This document shows, piece after piece, positions 1 through 12,700 of a DNA stretch of 64,000 bases. Origin of the DNA: Toxoplasma gondii ME49 (lineage: Eukaryota; Apicomplexa; Conoidasida; Eucoccidiorida; Sarcocystidae); assembly GCF_000006565.2 (NCBI RefSeq), contig NC_031479.1, positions 3,250,289 to 3,314,288 on the forward strand. The letters are read 5' to 3'. A program made the position numbers and the translations under genes. Within the stretch, counting starts at the first letter, position 1; each line of letters begins with the position of its first letter. The notes beneath the pieces are model-generated. The model was given only the letters and a program-made list of their open reading frames with translations, did not search any database and had not been told where the DNA came from.

Positions 1-3000
1 CTCAGGACAACTAAAAGCGTTGGCTTTCAGTTCCGGACGACATTAACGTTAACCGACAGCGGTTTTGATCCACGCGCAGTCTGTGGATTACTGTTATCAC
101 TCATCGTCTTGCGTATCTGCTACGCGCACGGGTCCAGTAACTCTGCAGGTAGACCGCGTACGAAGGGCATACAGCAAGGTCCCACAAGGGTGTGAAGAAT
201 CACCACAATGAAATAAAGAAGGTGGTTGAAATGATCCTGCGTTCCTCAATGAATGTGCAAATTAAGACAAGGTCCTCTGCCTGAGGGAGAAATGGACTGT
301 CAACGTGTAGGCAGTATGCAGGCTAGACCCTTGGATGAGCCTGGCTGTTTATTAGCACGGGTGGAAACAAACGCACGATCTTAGCATCGTGTAACTAGAG
401 AAGAAACGTGGTTTTCATCACAAATCTCAAAGTTCTTTGTCTTTGTGGAAGTAAGACACGCCTCAAAAACGGACACACAGTTCACAGCGTCGCCTTACCG
501 TCGCACCCCTAAATCGCGGCGGGCGGGTTTTGGTGACGACTTCGTCGTAGTCAAGGCGAAAGGCCAGGAACTGAGGACTTATCGATGTCTAAAATAGCTA
601 AAGACAGCATGTTGATGCCGTACGCACAAAATGAAGTCCGTCTCTTAGGAAATGAAGGCGCCTGCTTTTGCTCTTGTCGCCAGGAAATCACACGGTGTGC
701 ACTTTGCGGTCAGCACTGTAAAAAGTGTCAGCAGCTGTGAATATGGAAAAAATATGGGGAGAATTCGAAGAGACTCAGCGAGTTTCCAGGGTTATATGTG
801 GCACCTAACTGGATTCGCAGATAGAGCCAATAATGACACGCTGGAATCGGAGTGACGCGCAACAGCTCGTTTGCTGTACGCAGTGGAAATCCGTTTCCAG
901 AAACGGCATAGATCCCACACGAGAGTCCGTCCTGCAGTTCTACATGATTGTTTAGGCATCTGTGGTTACAGTCAGGTTCTGATGCCCGATGCAAAAACGA
1001 TAAAGACGAGACTCAACTTTCACAGTATGAAACGACATTTTTTTAGTTCACATTACGCAGTTGATACTGCCAAGTGACTAACTCCTGATTTCCATGGACG
1101 GACTTGCAGATTACCATCGCTACCATGGCATGTACTAAATTGACGTTGAAACGTATCCATGGTAAAGTTTTGGAGTCAACTCTGTTCCGTCAAGAGGTAC
1201 CGGCTAGTGGTTTGGCCTCTCTGAGGGAACCAACTACGCACGAATGAACTACTGGGGACAGTTAATCTGGTGCAGTTACAGAGCAGTTGGCGGCGGAAAC
1301 CGATCTAAGTTATGCTATCATTTACGAAAATATTTCCTTAAAGCCGATCTCCCCACAGCAAGGGAAAATAATGCAAATAGCGAGGCACGGAGACGCCAAG
1401 TGCCGCTAACTCGTAATATGCGTTCCCCGCCTAGAAAGTAAATTAACGATAAGCGGGAGAGGAGCAGGAAAATAAACGTAGACATAAAAAGGTATCCATC
1501 TTTTATCGAAGGCAATGCCGAGACGATGTGAAGTGCGTCATGAAACGATAGTTTGCTCTGGTTCTATTACAAGGGAGCAGTATACCTTTTGTATAAAAAA
1601 ACTGCAGTTTTTGAGGTGAGTCCTCGATAAGCAAAGGGCGCCAGAGCACGCTCGCCCTGAACTACCATTGAAGTCTGCCATGCTAGTCGGACGCTACCGG
1701 TAATACACACGTCGCCTCACTACTGGCTTCAAATTTTGCACATATCTGTTTCCGTACAGTTATTGTTGCTGTTACTCTGACACTGGGTAGTCCACTTCTA
1801 CAGCAGTTCCTGCGCCCGAATTCTTGAAAGCCGCGTACTACTCTGATCATTACTGCTTTCACGACCCTCTCCCTTGCTGACGCTCCATGATACATCTTCA
1901 CTGGGTCTGTAGTTGTAGCGGTTTGCTTTCTTTTCTCTTTTGATGCACAGTTCTTTTATCGCTTCTACACCACAAGACCGTGCGAGCTGCTCTGCGACTT
2001 GGATTGTGTCCACTCCAGCCACAGGGGAAAGAGTCGGACCAACTTTCACTCATGTCGATAATTGCCCGATAAGGATCTTCTTAGCACAGATGGCACTGTG
2101 AAACGAATGCGGGGAACCCAAAGGGCGTTATTGGACATATCCCGTGTGGCAAGACTTTCATCAACCGCTTGAACTTCGTACTTCATGGTGGACAGTAGAA
2201 CTGCTGACAGGTGATGTCATTTGCACAGCGACCACGTCTATAGAACGATGTAAATGCATGCTTTGTTATGAAGTGTCAACCGCAAGAGTAGGGTCGTATG
2301 TGTTTTGAATCCGCAAAACGTAGCACACGTATCAGAGAATAGGAAAAAGTCTCTCACGCATGCGCTCACTGAAGGCGTCGAGACAAAGTGAAACTGCACT
2401 TTTTTCATCTAAACAGCCTGCCAAACGGAATCTTTCCCGCCGTTCCATCAACAAGATCTCCAGGCTTCGCTTGACATTTGCAAATTGCGGAGTGTTCCTT
2501 GGAGGCTGCAGACGCGAGCTCTAGAAGCGAGGATCGAACAACATGCCTCATTTACTCAAGGAGTTCAGCCGTCGTCCGAGTTTCTCTACCGTTCTTGTCT
2601 TCTGGGACCTCTTGGCTTCTAGAGCTGCAACAGGGTATTGCCTTTTGGGAAGTCCCCAGATTTTCATTTATGTTTTCAAGCGGTCAAAAGGCTCTCAGCC
2701 AAACCCGGGGGGTTCTTCGAGAAAAGATCGTGTTTCTTCCGGCTTGCTTCGACACTTTCTGCATGCGCTGCCAAATGAACCCGGAAAATCGCCAACGCGA
2801 ACCTCGACTTTTCATTGGCTTTCGCTTCCAAATCGGGACGATTTTGCCACGAAGAAGTCCATTTCTTTACATGAAGTCAGTCCTTTTTCCTATCCGCTGC
2901 GTGTCTTACTCTGTGCCGTCCTCCCCTGTCTCCTGAGCAAGTTCCGTTGTTCATATACACGAACGGTGTGCGACTTGTCGACCATTCGTTTCTCTCACTA

Positions 3001-3521
3001 GACATTTCTGAAAGCCACCGCTGACGGTCTCGTCACTCTCTTTTCCTCTGATCTTCTTTTATCTCTGCCTTTGTCGTTGCTTTTTCTTCTCCGAGCGTGA
3101 CAGGCGCCTGTACAACCTTTCTGCGAGTGCAAGCGGGAGACCGAGTTTCTGCTTTGTCCGGCGTCTCGTTGTCTTTTCCTCCACATGGGCAGGAAGCATC
3201 CCCAGAGGCTGTCCAGTCAGTTTTTCTCAAGGTCGTTCCCCGTCTTCGAGTGTAGACTTGCGTTTCTAGCTGTCCGGTCGTTTCGCTGCCTCTCTCACAA
3301 CCTCTGACGGCATCCGCGGTTTCGCAGAGAGATACGAGGGGAAATGGAGCTTCTTGCCACCCAGCCCTCTGTTTTCTTCTGTTGCGTCGGTCACTAGCTG
3401 CCACGAGTTCGAGTGTGCGGGCAAACTCCACGGCCTGCGTTTTCGCTTTCCTCCCTGGCGCTTGTCTCCCAACTTCCTTTCCTCTCTGTTGTCCCTCTCC
3501 AACTTCCTCTCCAAAAGAGAC
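1..3521. other. Intergenic / upstream region of the YL1 gene, no gene supported
   Basis: I see no convincing coding exon, RNA gene or mobile element here. Open frames at 2478-3001 (+) overlap each other in two frames and show no family resemblance, so I treat them as chance. The last ~600 bases are pyrimidine-rich on the + strand, as expected for leader sequence before the YL1 start codon at 3522. The frame is open upstream of that codon to 3354, but this extension is Ser/Pro/Phe-rich and resembles nothing in the YL1 family. Confidence 0.5.
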
Positions 3522-6270
3522 ATGGGTCGACCTGGCCGCCGCTCACATGCTGCTTTGCAGCCTGAATCGGAGGCGAGGAACGAAGTCGAAGAAGAACGAG
3601 AGACGGAAGAGGCGTCGCCTGCTGAAGGCAAAGAAGAAGAAGGAGAGGAAGAGGAAGAGGGAGAGGAAGAGGAAGAGGATGACGCGGATGAAGATGAAGA
3701 GACGTCGTCTGAGGAGGAGGAAGTTGGCATCGCTCTGCAGCTTCCAGTTCGGAGCACTCGAGGTCACTCGTATCAGCGTTTAGTGGGGGACGCTTTGCGC
3801 GAGGACCAAGAGTTCTGGAATCACTCGACATGGGCGGAAGAAGACGACGAAGACTACAACTGCAGTGAAGGTGAAGAAGTCTACGCAGACATTGTTGACT
3901 CGGATTTCGATCGCGCCGAGGACGAAGAAAGCAGCGACGAGGAGACGGCGGAAAGAAAGAGGTCGAAGGACGGGGAGACGAAGCGCGAGCGGAGAGACGC
4001 GAGAGACATCGTCGAAGACGACGAAGAGCGAGCGAAGAAGAGACAGAAGCGAGGCGCCTTCCAGAACCTCTGGAAGAAGACACAGCAACAGAGGCGCCAG
4101 GCGGAGGCGAAGAAGGCCGGGGACAAAGGCCGAGAGAGACAGACGAAGCGCGTCTCCTTCGAACCTGCTGCAGAGTCCGAAGGCGATTTCGACGCAGAGA
4201 GCGAGGACGAGAAGGGTGACTCACAATGCACGCAGCCGCGCAGTCGGCGGAAGGCTTCAGGCAAGAAGCAGCTGATCGGAGCAGAGGGCGACGATGAGGA
4301 CGGGGAAAGGCCTCCGGCGTCTCGTCGCCGGACGCGCGACAGCACAAGGCAACACACTCGGTGCGTCGCTCGGCGTCTAGAGGAAGAGGAGCTGCATCGG
4401 ATCCGGAAGGAAAGAAGCAGAAAGGTCGAGGCGGAGAGAGCAGGAAGAGACAAACAGAGTGGCTTTCGAGAGCCCACGCTGGAGGAACACCTCGCAGAGG
4501 CGCGAATCACGGAAGCGCGCAATGTAGCCAGTCTGATGGTTATCGAAGAGAAAGAGGAGGCGCGGAAACTGAGGTATGTAGACGTGAAGAAAAACATCTA
4601 CAAGGGCGACTTCGACACTTACATCTCCTGGGCTTCCTGGCTCATCATCGGAGACGCTCCCCCAGAAGAGGACGCACCTGCGGCCACGGAGGCGAACAGT
4701 GCCGAGTCCGCAGCGGTCTCTCCAAAGGGAGACAGTCTCCTCGCGCAGACCCCACACGAGATAGCGGGGACAAAGCTTTCAACCGAACAGCGGCGAGCTT
4801 TCCAGGAGGAGGAGGAGACGCGGGCTTCTCCCGGGGCGCTGGAACGAATAAAACGAGAAGAATTTCAAAACCAAAAAGGAGACAGTCACGGAATCGACGT
4901 CGAGCGAAGTAACTGCATCGAAAAGCGGATCGAGGTCACGGAAGAAGAAAACCGGGCGGGGTCTTCGGGGGGCTCAACTGAAGGTGGAAAGGGCGCTGGA
5001 GTCCAACAGCCGACCTGCCGACCGCGCGCGGAGACACCGACGACAGTCGCCGGAGGAGACGAGGGAGCCGAGGGAGACAAGCGGCCTGGAGAGACGCCTG
5101 AGGACGGAAAAGATCAGGAGGAATGGAGTCCAAACCTCGACGACTACGCTATGGAGCTGCGCATGTTCACAGATGGCAAATTCCCCGACATTTATCACCA
5201 AGAACCTCCTCCACGTAAGCAAAGAGAAACCCCCCAAACCCTCATGCCAAGGGGAGAGGCACAGTGTTGTTTTCCGGAGACTCGCTGCACAGCTTTCAAA
5301 GGAAGCAGCAGTCATCTTCTGTTCTCTTTTTGGTTCTCGCGTAAAGCTGAAGACACGCGTTCCGACGACGAAATGCTTTAGCGAAGGAAATAACGTTTCT
5401 CCTCAGAAAGGCAGCTCCCTCTGTGTCCTGGAGATGATTTGCACATTTCAGAACAGCGACAAGCACTTGCCTTGTCTCGACAGCCGGTGCATCGTCGCAG
5501 CGCTCGTCCTTTTCTTGCCTCTTTCTTACCACACACTTCGCCTTCTACTGCGTCCTCGACAGCGTATTCTCGTGACTTTTGGCGTACTTTGTTTTTTTTT
5601 GGCATTCATCTCCATTCGCTCTTTGTCCCATTCGGTTTCCTCCAGCTGTCTCTCTCTGCGTTTCTGTCTTGCGTCTCCTCAGCGCCCCCCAAGTACGTCT
5701 GTCCGATAAGCGGTTTAGAGGCGAAATACCTCGACCCTCTCACTGGCGTTCGATACGCCACAACGCATGCGTTCAAGTGTCTCCGAGAAGCCTACCATCG
5801 TTTGCGAGAGCAACAGCTTTTTCAAGCGCTTCACCAGGCGACGGTAAGTCCTGCCACTGTGATATACCAAGTTGTGGATGTAAATGAGTTTTCGTTTCCA
5901 TGATGCTCGTCTCCATATGTGTGCGCATTTGTTTCAGTGGATCGCCGCTCGCGTTTGGATCGATGAATGCCGCTTGGATTCAAATACTCATGAATGAGTT
6001 TTGCTTCTTATGATTTCCATGTCTCGTTGCGTGCTTGTCTGTCTTACGCGTTCCTCTCGTGTTCGAAAAGCCAGCCGAAAGGAGTGCGTGAGGGAGCCGG
6101 TAGCTGGTTCATAACTTACAGAGCATTTGCGAGGTCCACAATACGCGAAGACGTATTCTGATAAAATCGTGAGATGGATGCATATCACGACATCTATCCA
6201 CATGTATATATATATATATATATATTTGAAATTGTGTTTGTATGAATGTGAATTTACGTCTCCCCTCACT

Positions 6271-6308
<38 letters not shown>

Positions 6309-6858
6309 TCTGCGCGTACATTTGAAAGCACAGTACTTTCGTGTGTATGCATCGAAAAGCCAATTTAAATATGTGTTCCTGTCTTTGATGGAGTTTGCCA
6401 TCCGTAGGTTTTTTCTTACCGTTTTCCACCGACTTCGTTCTATCCGGTGTTCGTTTCTCTCATTTTCTCGCTGACGATTTTCTGTTTGACACATGCAGCA
6501 ACTGCTAGATGCGAAGGTGGGAGAGCTGGGACTCGACGCTTCAACTGTGTCGACGGCTGGGCCGAGTGCGTCTGAAAAAACGGTTCTGTCTTCTCACGCC
6601 GGCCAGCACGACTTGCTCGACTCTTCACGAGGCGCGCTTCAAAACAGGGGAGACGCTTCGATCAAGCTTCTTTCCTCCTCGCCTCAGTCTCGAAGCGGAG
6701 ACAGTTTCGCAGGGGCTACCGCGAGCGACATGTGGATCGCGGAGGACGACGGCAAGAAGGGGCAAGGGCGCCGAGGGGCGAAAGTGAAGACAGGACCACG
6801 GGGAAAGAAGGAGCGAAGAAAAGCTAAGGCAGAGAACTACGCATTTGCAGCAGTCTAG
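3522..6858 (+). CDS. VPS72: YL1/VPS72 family nuclear protein (SWR1-type chromatin remodeller subunit), 3 exons, 737 aa
   Basis: Exons 3522-5214, 5683-5843 and 6499-6858 join in phase (donors GTAAGC and GTAAGT; acceptors CTCAG and TGCAG). YL1 is the histone-chaperone subunit that binds H2A.Z-H2B in SWR1/SRCAP-type complexes in the nucleus. Residues ~77-130 match the YL1 N-terminal signature: RSTRG, an EFW motif, the acidic DEDY stretch, then VDSDFD. The large exon then runs through highly charged Lys/Arg/Glu sequence. Exon 2 (residues ~565-618) encodes the YL1_C domain, with CPISGLEAKYLDP and GVRYATTHAFKCLREAY. The tail ends in a basic patch (GKKERRKAK). The protein is about twice the length of human YL1 (364 aa), mostly from the acidic N-terminal tract (residues ~20-67) and the central linker. 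The ATG at 3522 is chosen because YL1-like sequence follows it and nothing family-like precedes it; the next upstream possibility is 3354. Family assignment is firm, exon borders good. Confidence 0.9.
6205..6226. repeat. (TA)n microsatellite in YL1 intron 2
   Basis: About 11 TA units inside the intron between YL1 exons 2 and 3. The intron also holds a second, longer TA tract. Confidence 0.9.
6274..6304. repeat. (TA)n microsatellite in YL1 intron 2, second tract
   Basis: About 15 uninterrupted TA units, 47 bases after the first tract in the same intron. Likely length-polymorphic between strains. Confidence 0.9.
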
Positions 6859-7137
6859 AGCAGCTCTCTTCCCAGAGGACGGATGAACAAAGGAAGAAAA
6901 CATAGCGGAAACTCCGCGGTTTTCCAATCCTGGGCAGACATAGCAATGGGAAACGAACAGAGAAGGTGCAAATCGCCATGAACGCAGAGAGATACCAAAC
7001 ACGCGTAGATTTCCTACTTTGTCGGGGCAGCAAGGAGACACGCCCAAGGATAAATCAGACGAAAGAGAATGGGTTCCAAGAACTCCTGTTGGCCAACACA
7101 AATACATATCGATGGGAACGGACAGAGATCCACATTT

Positions 7138-7179
<42 letters not shown>

Positions 7180-9773
7180 TAAAAATATACATGTATAGAC
7201 ACATATATAGACATATGGAGAGAGAGAGCGTGGGCGTGTCGGATCGAAGCGACTCCATGAGAAACAAAATGTAGATTCCGAAATGCTGTCATGAACGTAG
7301 GAAACGAGGAGTCCAACACTTTTCTGTGACTTCAAAGATTTATGCTGGAAACTGTTGTGTGCCGAGACGTTCGGCCGATGAGAATCCCAGAGGCCAGGAC
7401 TTTTGCTCTTTCTGGATGAGAGGGTGGCATTGCCGATGGACGGCAAAATGGTGCAAGAAGATTTGTTGCCTCATTTGAGTGCAGTTTGTTTACAGGCAGG
7501 GAAATACATATTTGCACATGTGCGTGTGCATTTGTTACTGGATTCTTCATTTAAAGGAGCTACGGGAAGAGTCCCTGTTCGGACTGCGCGTGGCGACAGA
7601 GCGCCTTCTCGATTTGTTCTCTTCACTAAAGAATCGAACGCCTAACGGACGTGGAATTAACTTTTTTCCCGAGAAACCTGCTTTTGGTCTCCCGAAGTTA
7701 CTGATGGTCTTTTTCAAGTTTTTTGTCTTCCTCGGGACTGGAATTTGTCTCTCGACTTCACCTTCTCTCGACACAGCCGTCTTCACCCACTGGTGGATTT
7801 CCTGGTGGTCGAACCAGAAAAGACTGCGCGGGAGCAAATCACAAAAGGCGAACACAGTGGAACTCAGCCATACCAACGGAAAGGAAAAAGAGGGAATTCA
7901 TAATGTGCCTACAGACTGCAGCTGTAAATATATCTAGAAACAGCTTAAATGAGTCTTATCTGTTGTCACTAGCATGCATCTCCTGGACGGCAGAGGTCCA
8001 CATTATGGTTCTGAAGACACGTACTGCATACTGCCTGCTACCTGGCTCTATTGGCATCTTTCCAAAGTCTTTTTCACCGCAGGTGTGCTGCCATTAGAGC
8101 CTAGGCACCTCAAGTCCTGATAGATTGGTGCAACTCACAACGTCGACAAGCAGTCTGTCTATCCGGAGGTTTGTGTTCGTGGCGGAACCCGAAACTCGGA
8201 AATATTCCACTGAAAAGCCCCACGAGAAAGAACGCACAAATCTTTACCCCTGTACTGCGAGCGTGCATGCAATCGTTCTTCTGGTTCATGCGGAGCCGTT
8301 TAACTACATTTGTATCGTTCCACGTATCAGCCGAACGGGGTAAAAAACTCGCTTTTGTCCAGCGTCCAACAGCGCTGGCGCAGAGAACTTTTCTGTTTAC
8401 GAGACTAGCTGTTGCGTCTCCCGCGCCAGAAACTTCACCTGTTTTCCATAAAAATCAGACCGGTGAGCAGCTTCTGGCCGGGCAAACATTTCCAGAAAAC
8501 CCTGCCATTCCAGCAAGGGCGGCTGTGTATGTACACCCCATCTAGCTGGTATGGTTAACCTGCAGCTTGCTGGTGTGTTCCCCTTTGTTGTCGAAAAATG
8601 AGGACATGTCTCGCCTGAACTTCTAGTGAGAGTTCTGCCCCGTTTTCTTGCGTGTGAACGCTGATTTTTTCCGGCGTAGAACTGCCCTTTCCTCCCTCAG
8701 ACGAACGCCCTCCTCTATCACCTCGTTCCATCTGACGTACGTAGCCTGTCCTGGATGAGTGAAAAGCGTCGTTACCTCCAGGGCAACTGCCTTTTCTCCT
8801 CTAGCTTTGACAGAAAGAGGATAGCGGGAAAGCGTTGCTCTCTCTCGACAGAAATATCTTCGCATTTTAGGAAAGAGAAGACCTGCGTCCAGTTTTTCGT
8901 CCGGGCAATGACTGAATTCCTTGTTCGATTGGGTCGCGAACTTGCATGCGGCTGTCCGTGCAGAGGAGCAGCTGAGATCGGGTTCGCTACTCATCGAGAG
9001 CCGATGAGACCTCGAGAAAGAGACACGCGCCAGCAAGCACCCGTTGGGATCCGTTTGCAATCGATTTCTCTAATCGGTGTTTCCCACGTCCGCTTCTGCG
9101 TGGCAATCGAAAGCGTCGCGGTCTCCGGCTCTCCGCCGGCAGTTGCACCCGGTTAGCTTTTCTCTGCTTCACTTCTCTCGCGTTATTTCTCTCCCCGGCA
9201 GAGCCACAGTTCGCTGGTATTCTGCTATCTCTAGAAGTTCATTTCCCCCCCCTCCTTTTTCTCGGTGCGTTTTTGACACAGCTCTCCACCAGACTTCGGT
9301 TTTTCCTGCCAGAAGCGAGATGCCCTCAAGTGTGTCGCCTTCTCATGTCGGTTTTACGCGTGCTCCCTCAACCATCGCTCTCTCTTTTTCGTCGCGCTTC
9401 GATAGTAAAGTTGCTTTAAAGATTCGGTCCCCCTCTTTGCTGCGTACCTTTTCCGGGTTTTGTGACATTTCGAGGGAAAAACAGAGTCGCAAGAATTTCG
9501 TCACGGCCCTCTTGCTTCCGTAAACGGCCAGTCGTTCAATTCTCTCTTCGTCGCACACCTGTGAAAGTCTCCACATCTCGGTATGAGGCGCTTGCTAGGC
9601 AAAAATTTCTTATGTGGACGCATCCTTCTGTATAGCTCGTTCTTCGTCGTTGCTTCTCTCGTTCTCTCTTAAAACAGGTCCCCAGTCCTCCGCGTTTTCG
9701 GTTTTCCTGCATGCTCCTGAGAGTTCCTCATCCACGGTCAATTACCCCCATCTCTGCTCCTCCGCACACCACC
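6859..9773. other. Intergenic region between the YL1 and J-domain protein genes
   Basis: This holds the YL1 3' flank, a (TA)n tract and the promoter side of the J-domain gene. Both genes lie on the + strand. Open frames on both strands (7479-7937 +, 8623-9060 -, 9077-9523 +) look like chance: mixed composition, no motif, and mutually overlapping. No RNA gene recognised. Confidence 0.5.
7143..7174. repeat. (TA)n microsatellite
   Basis: About 16 TA units in the 3' flank of the YL1 gene, followed by degenerate ACATATA repeats up to about 7220. Confidence 0.9.
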
Positions 9774-12700
9774 ATGTCTTCGTCTCCTGTTCCCCCGTCT
9801 CCCTCCTCTGCCTCTTCTGCTTCGTCTGCTTCCTCTCCGACGACTCCATCTGCCTCCTCTTCTTCTGCAGCTGATTTCTTCGGGACATTGGACGTGTGGA
9901 GCGTCTTCGGTGGAGAGGAAACGAAGGCTGCGTCTTCTGGAAAGAAGACGAAGGGATCCAGTGGAGACAGTCGCAAGAAAAAGCATTCTTCGTCTGCTGC
10001 CCCCAGTCGCTCCTCCTCCTCCTCTTCAACTGGAGGCATCGCCGGTTTCTTTGACGGCCTGTTCAGATGGGGTAGCTCTTCCGACCCTTCCACATGGAAT
10101 GACCACTCGACAGGTAAGTGTCTGTAGAGGGAGCTTTACAAAGCGTTTTCAAAGACGCTGTTACATTCTCGGCTTGTCTCGCTCATGCATTCACCGTCCC
10201 TCATTCGAAAAGTAACAAAATCTTTCTTTGTCTCTTACGCTGCCGTTTTCGTGGCATGTCCCCCTCCTTCTTCCTTCGTCTTTCTTCTCTCACTCTCTGA
10301 CGCTTTCTCTGCATCTCCCTTCATCCTCCTCCATCCTTATCTCCCTCTCACTCCTCTCTCACAGTTTGCTTTCAGGAGCATGTTGGGTACCTGTGTGCAT
10401 GTCGCCATTCTCTCAACTGTGCATGCACACAAGTCTAGATGTGTACTTCTCTCTGTATAGACGCAGCAGCAGTACGTAGACTAACATTTTCGTTTGCAGA
10501 CTTTCTTTCGAGTTGCATGCATTCGAAGCGTTTCGCTCTCAGTCGGTGCGTGTCTCCGACTTCCTGTCTCTCCCATTTCTCCATTTTTATCCCTGCTGCT
10601 TGCACAGGCTACTCGCTGCCGGTAGAGGCGGCTGAAGTCCTCCAGGGAACGAAGCCTGAGGATAGCCACGACTCGTCCTCTGCCCCGAAAGCTCTGACCT
10701 ACGGAGACTTTACAAACGAAGGGTCGAAGACAGACGAAAAGAGGTGTGGTTCCTCTTCTTCTTCCACTTCGGCGGCGGCGGCTTTTTTTGCGGACGAGAA
10801 GAGCGAGAAACGGGAAGTCCAGGGAGACAAGCAGAGCACGACAAAGTTGGAAGGAGAGTGCACAAAGAAGGTGGTAGACACGAGCTACTACGACCTCTTG
10901 GAAGTCACGCCCGATGCGTCTGCGGCTCAAATTAAGAAAGCGTACTACAAACTCGCGCTTAAATGCCATCCTGACAAGAATCCAGGCGACCCGGAAGCGA
11001 ACATAAAGTTTCAGAAGATCGGTGCGTGTGCAAGGAACTCTCGCGAGGGAAAACGGAAGCAGGAAAGGAACTCGAGTGAAACGGGGAGACTCGCAAAAGA
11101 TGGCTTCCTTTTAGACGAAGAAGAGAGTTTTACACTGCCGCACCTAGACGCCCGTCCCAGAGGAAGTGTGACTAGGGGGCAGAATATCAAACCGAAAACT
11201 AGTTACTGTTCGCTTACTCCTGTAGAATTTCCCTCTGAGATTCGACCTTTGAGTTCTCGAGTGTTCATTCAACGCTTCGTCGATCGAGTGAGGTCGGCCG
11301 ATTGGTCACTGCCTCGTTGGGGACGCTGGATGCCCCTCGACGTCATGCGGTGAAAAAAATCCATGAAACACAGGAGGTCTTGGTTTCGGTAAACCAAGAC
11401 CTTGGGGAGCTAAAACAGGAGTCCAACCCGTGGGTGTCTCCGCAGAAGAACCTTACCAAGAATCCACTGTAGAATGGATGCTCGATGATAGTTTACTCTG
11501 GCTCGAAACGCAGAGACACCTTCCGAAACTTCGCAGGGAGAACTAGGAACGCGGTAAAAAATGGTGGAAGGAGAAAGAAGAGATCAAGTGCGGTTCCTGT
11601 CTCTTCGGAGTGACGAGTTCTTCGCAGGATGAGTTCACCGAGAACAGTTGAAGCAGGCTAGCGTCGAGGCTTCCGCATTTTTCCCTTTGATTCGCCACTC
11701 TGTCGCGTCCATTTGGGAGCTTCAGAGATCCTGATGTTCTACGGTTCCTTCTTCTCTGAGTGTTTCTCTGTCCATTACAGGCGAGGCCTACCAAGTGCTC
11801 AACGACCCAAAGAGGAGAGCTCAGTACGACAAGCATGGCTTGTCTGCAACGCAAAACATGAAGCTCATAGATCCGGCGCTCTTCTTCATGATGCTCTTCG
11901 GATCCGAGCAACTTGACCCCTGGATTGGAAAATTAAAGATGGCACACTTGGTCGAAGTCCTCACTCAAGACGAGACAGGCTTCCCTGGGGAATCAGATGG
12001 AAGTGGGGTAAGGAAGCAAACGTAGATGTATATGAAGAATATATGAATAAATATATATATATATATACATACAGATGTGTAAAAATATGAATAAGCGTTT
12101 ATATAAATAATTGTGTACATATATATACTCAGATACATAAATATATATCTCTATTGAGCTGTAAACATAGATACAGTGGTGTATGCATGTATATCCGCGT
12201 ATCTATGTCTTTCTGTGTCGGTTGCGTGGCTATGGGCATGCATGTGGTTTTCATGGGTGTGGTGAAGTGTTGAGAATCCGCTTGGTGGCAGTTGGCAGAA
12301 TATCAGAGGCGGCGGGCTTCTTTGACCCTTGAGATCGGAAGGGCGTAACGACATGCAGTTCCCGTGGGGGCGAAGCTGGTGATGTCGTAGAAAAGAAAAA
12401 GAAGGAGCCCAGTGAAAAAGGGATAATAAAGAGTCGTTCACATGCTTTTTTGTGGAGCGAACAAGGAAGAACTATGGGGAAAGATCCGTGCTCACAATCT
12501 GGACATCCTATATGGGCTATAAGATAGAAAAGCGGAAGAGTGTTGTAAAAAGCAGTTTGTGCTCGACCGCGGATCGAAGTCACTCACGCATCTGTTGCCA
12601 CCACCTGCAGCGGCAGCTTGAACCTTATGAAGCTTACAGCGAACACAGTGGACAGACAAGCCTTTCAGCGTTTTCGGTGACTTCTTGTCTGCCAGACCAA

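Noticed and set aside
2478..3001. Two overlapping 152-codon frames on the + strand
   Set aside because: Both frames are open because the pyrimidine-rich leader has few stop codons. Neither translation resembles a family.
3394..4597. Long - strand frames (317 and 238 codons) opposite YL1 exon 1
   Set aside because: Shadow frames caused by the GAA/GAG-rich coding strand. The Ser/Arg/Leu-rich translations are typical complements of acidic coding sequence.
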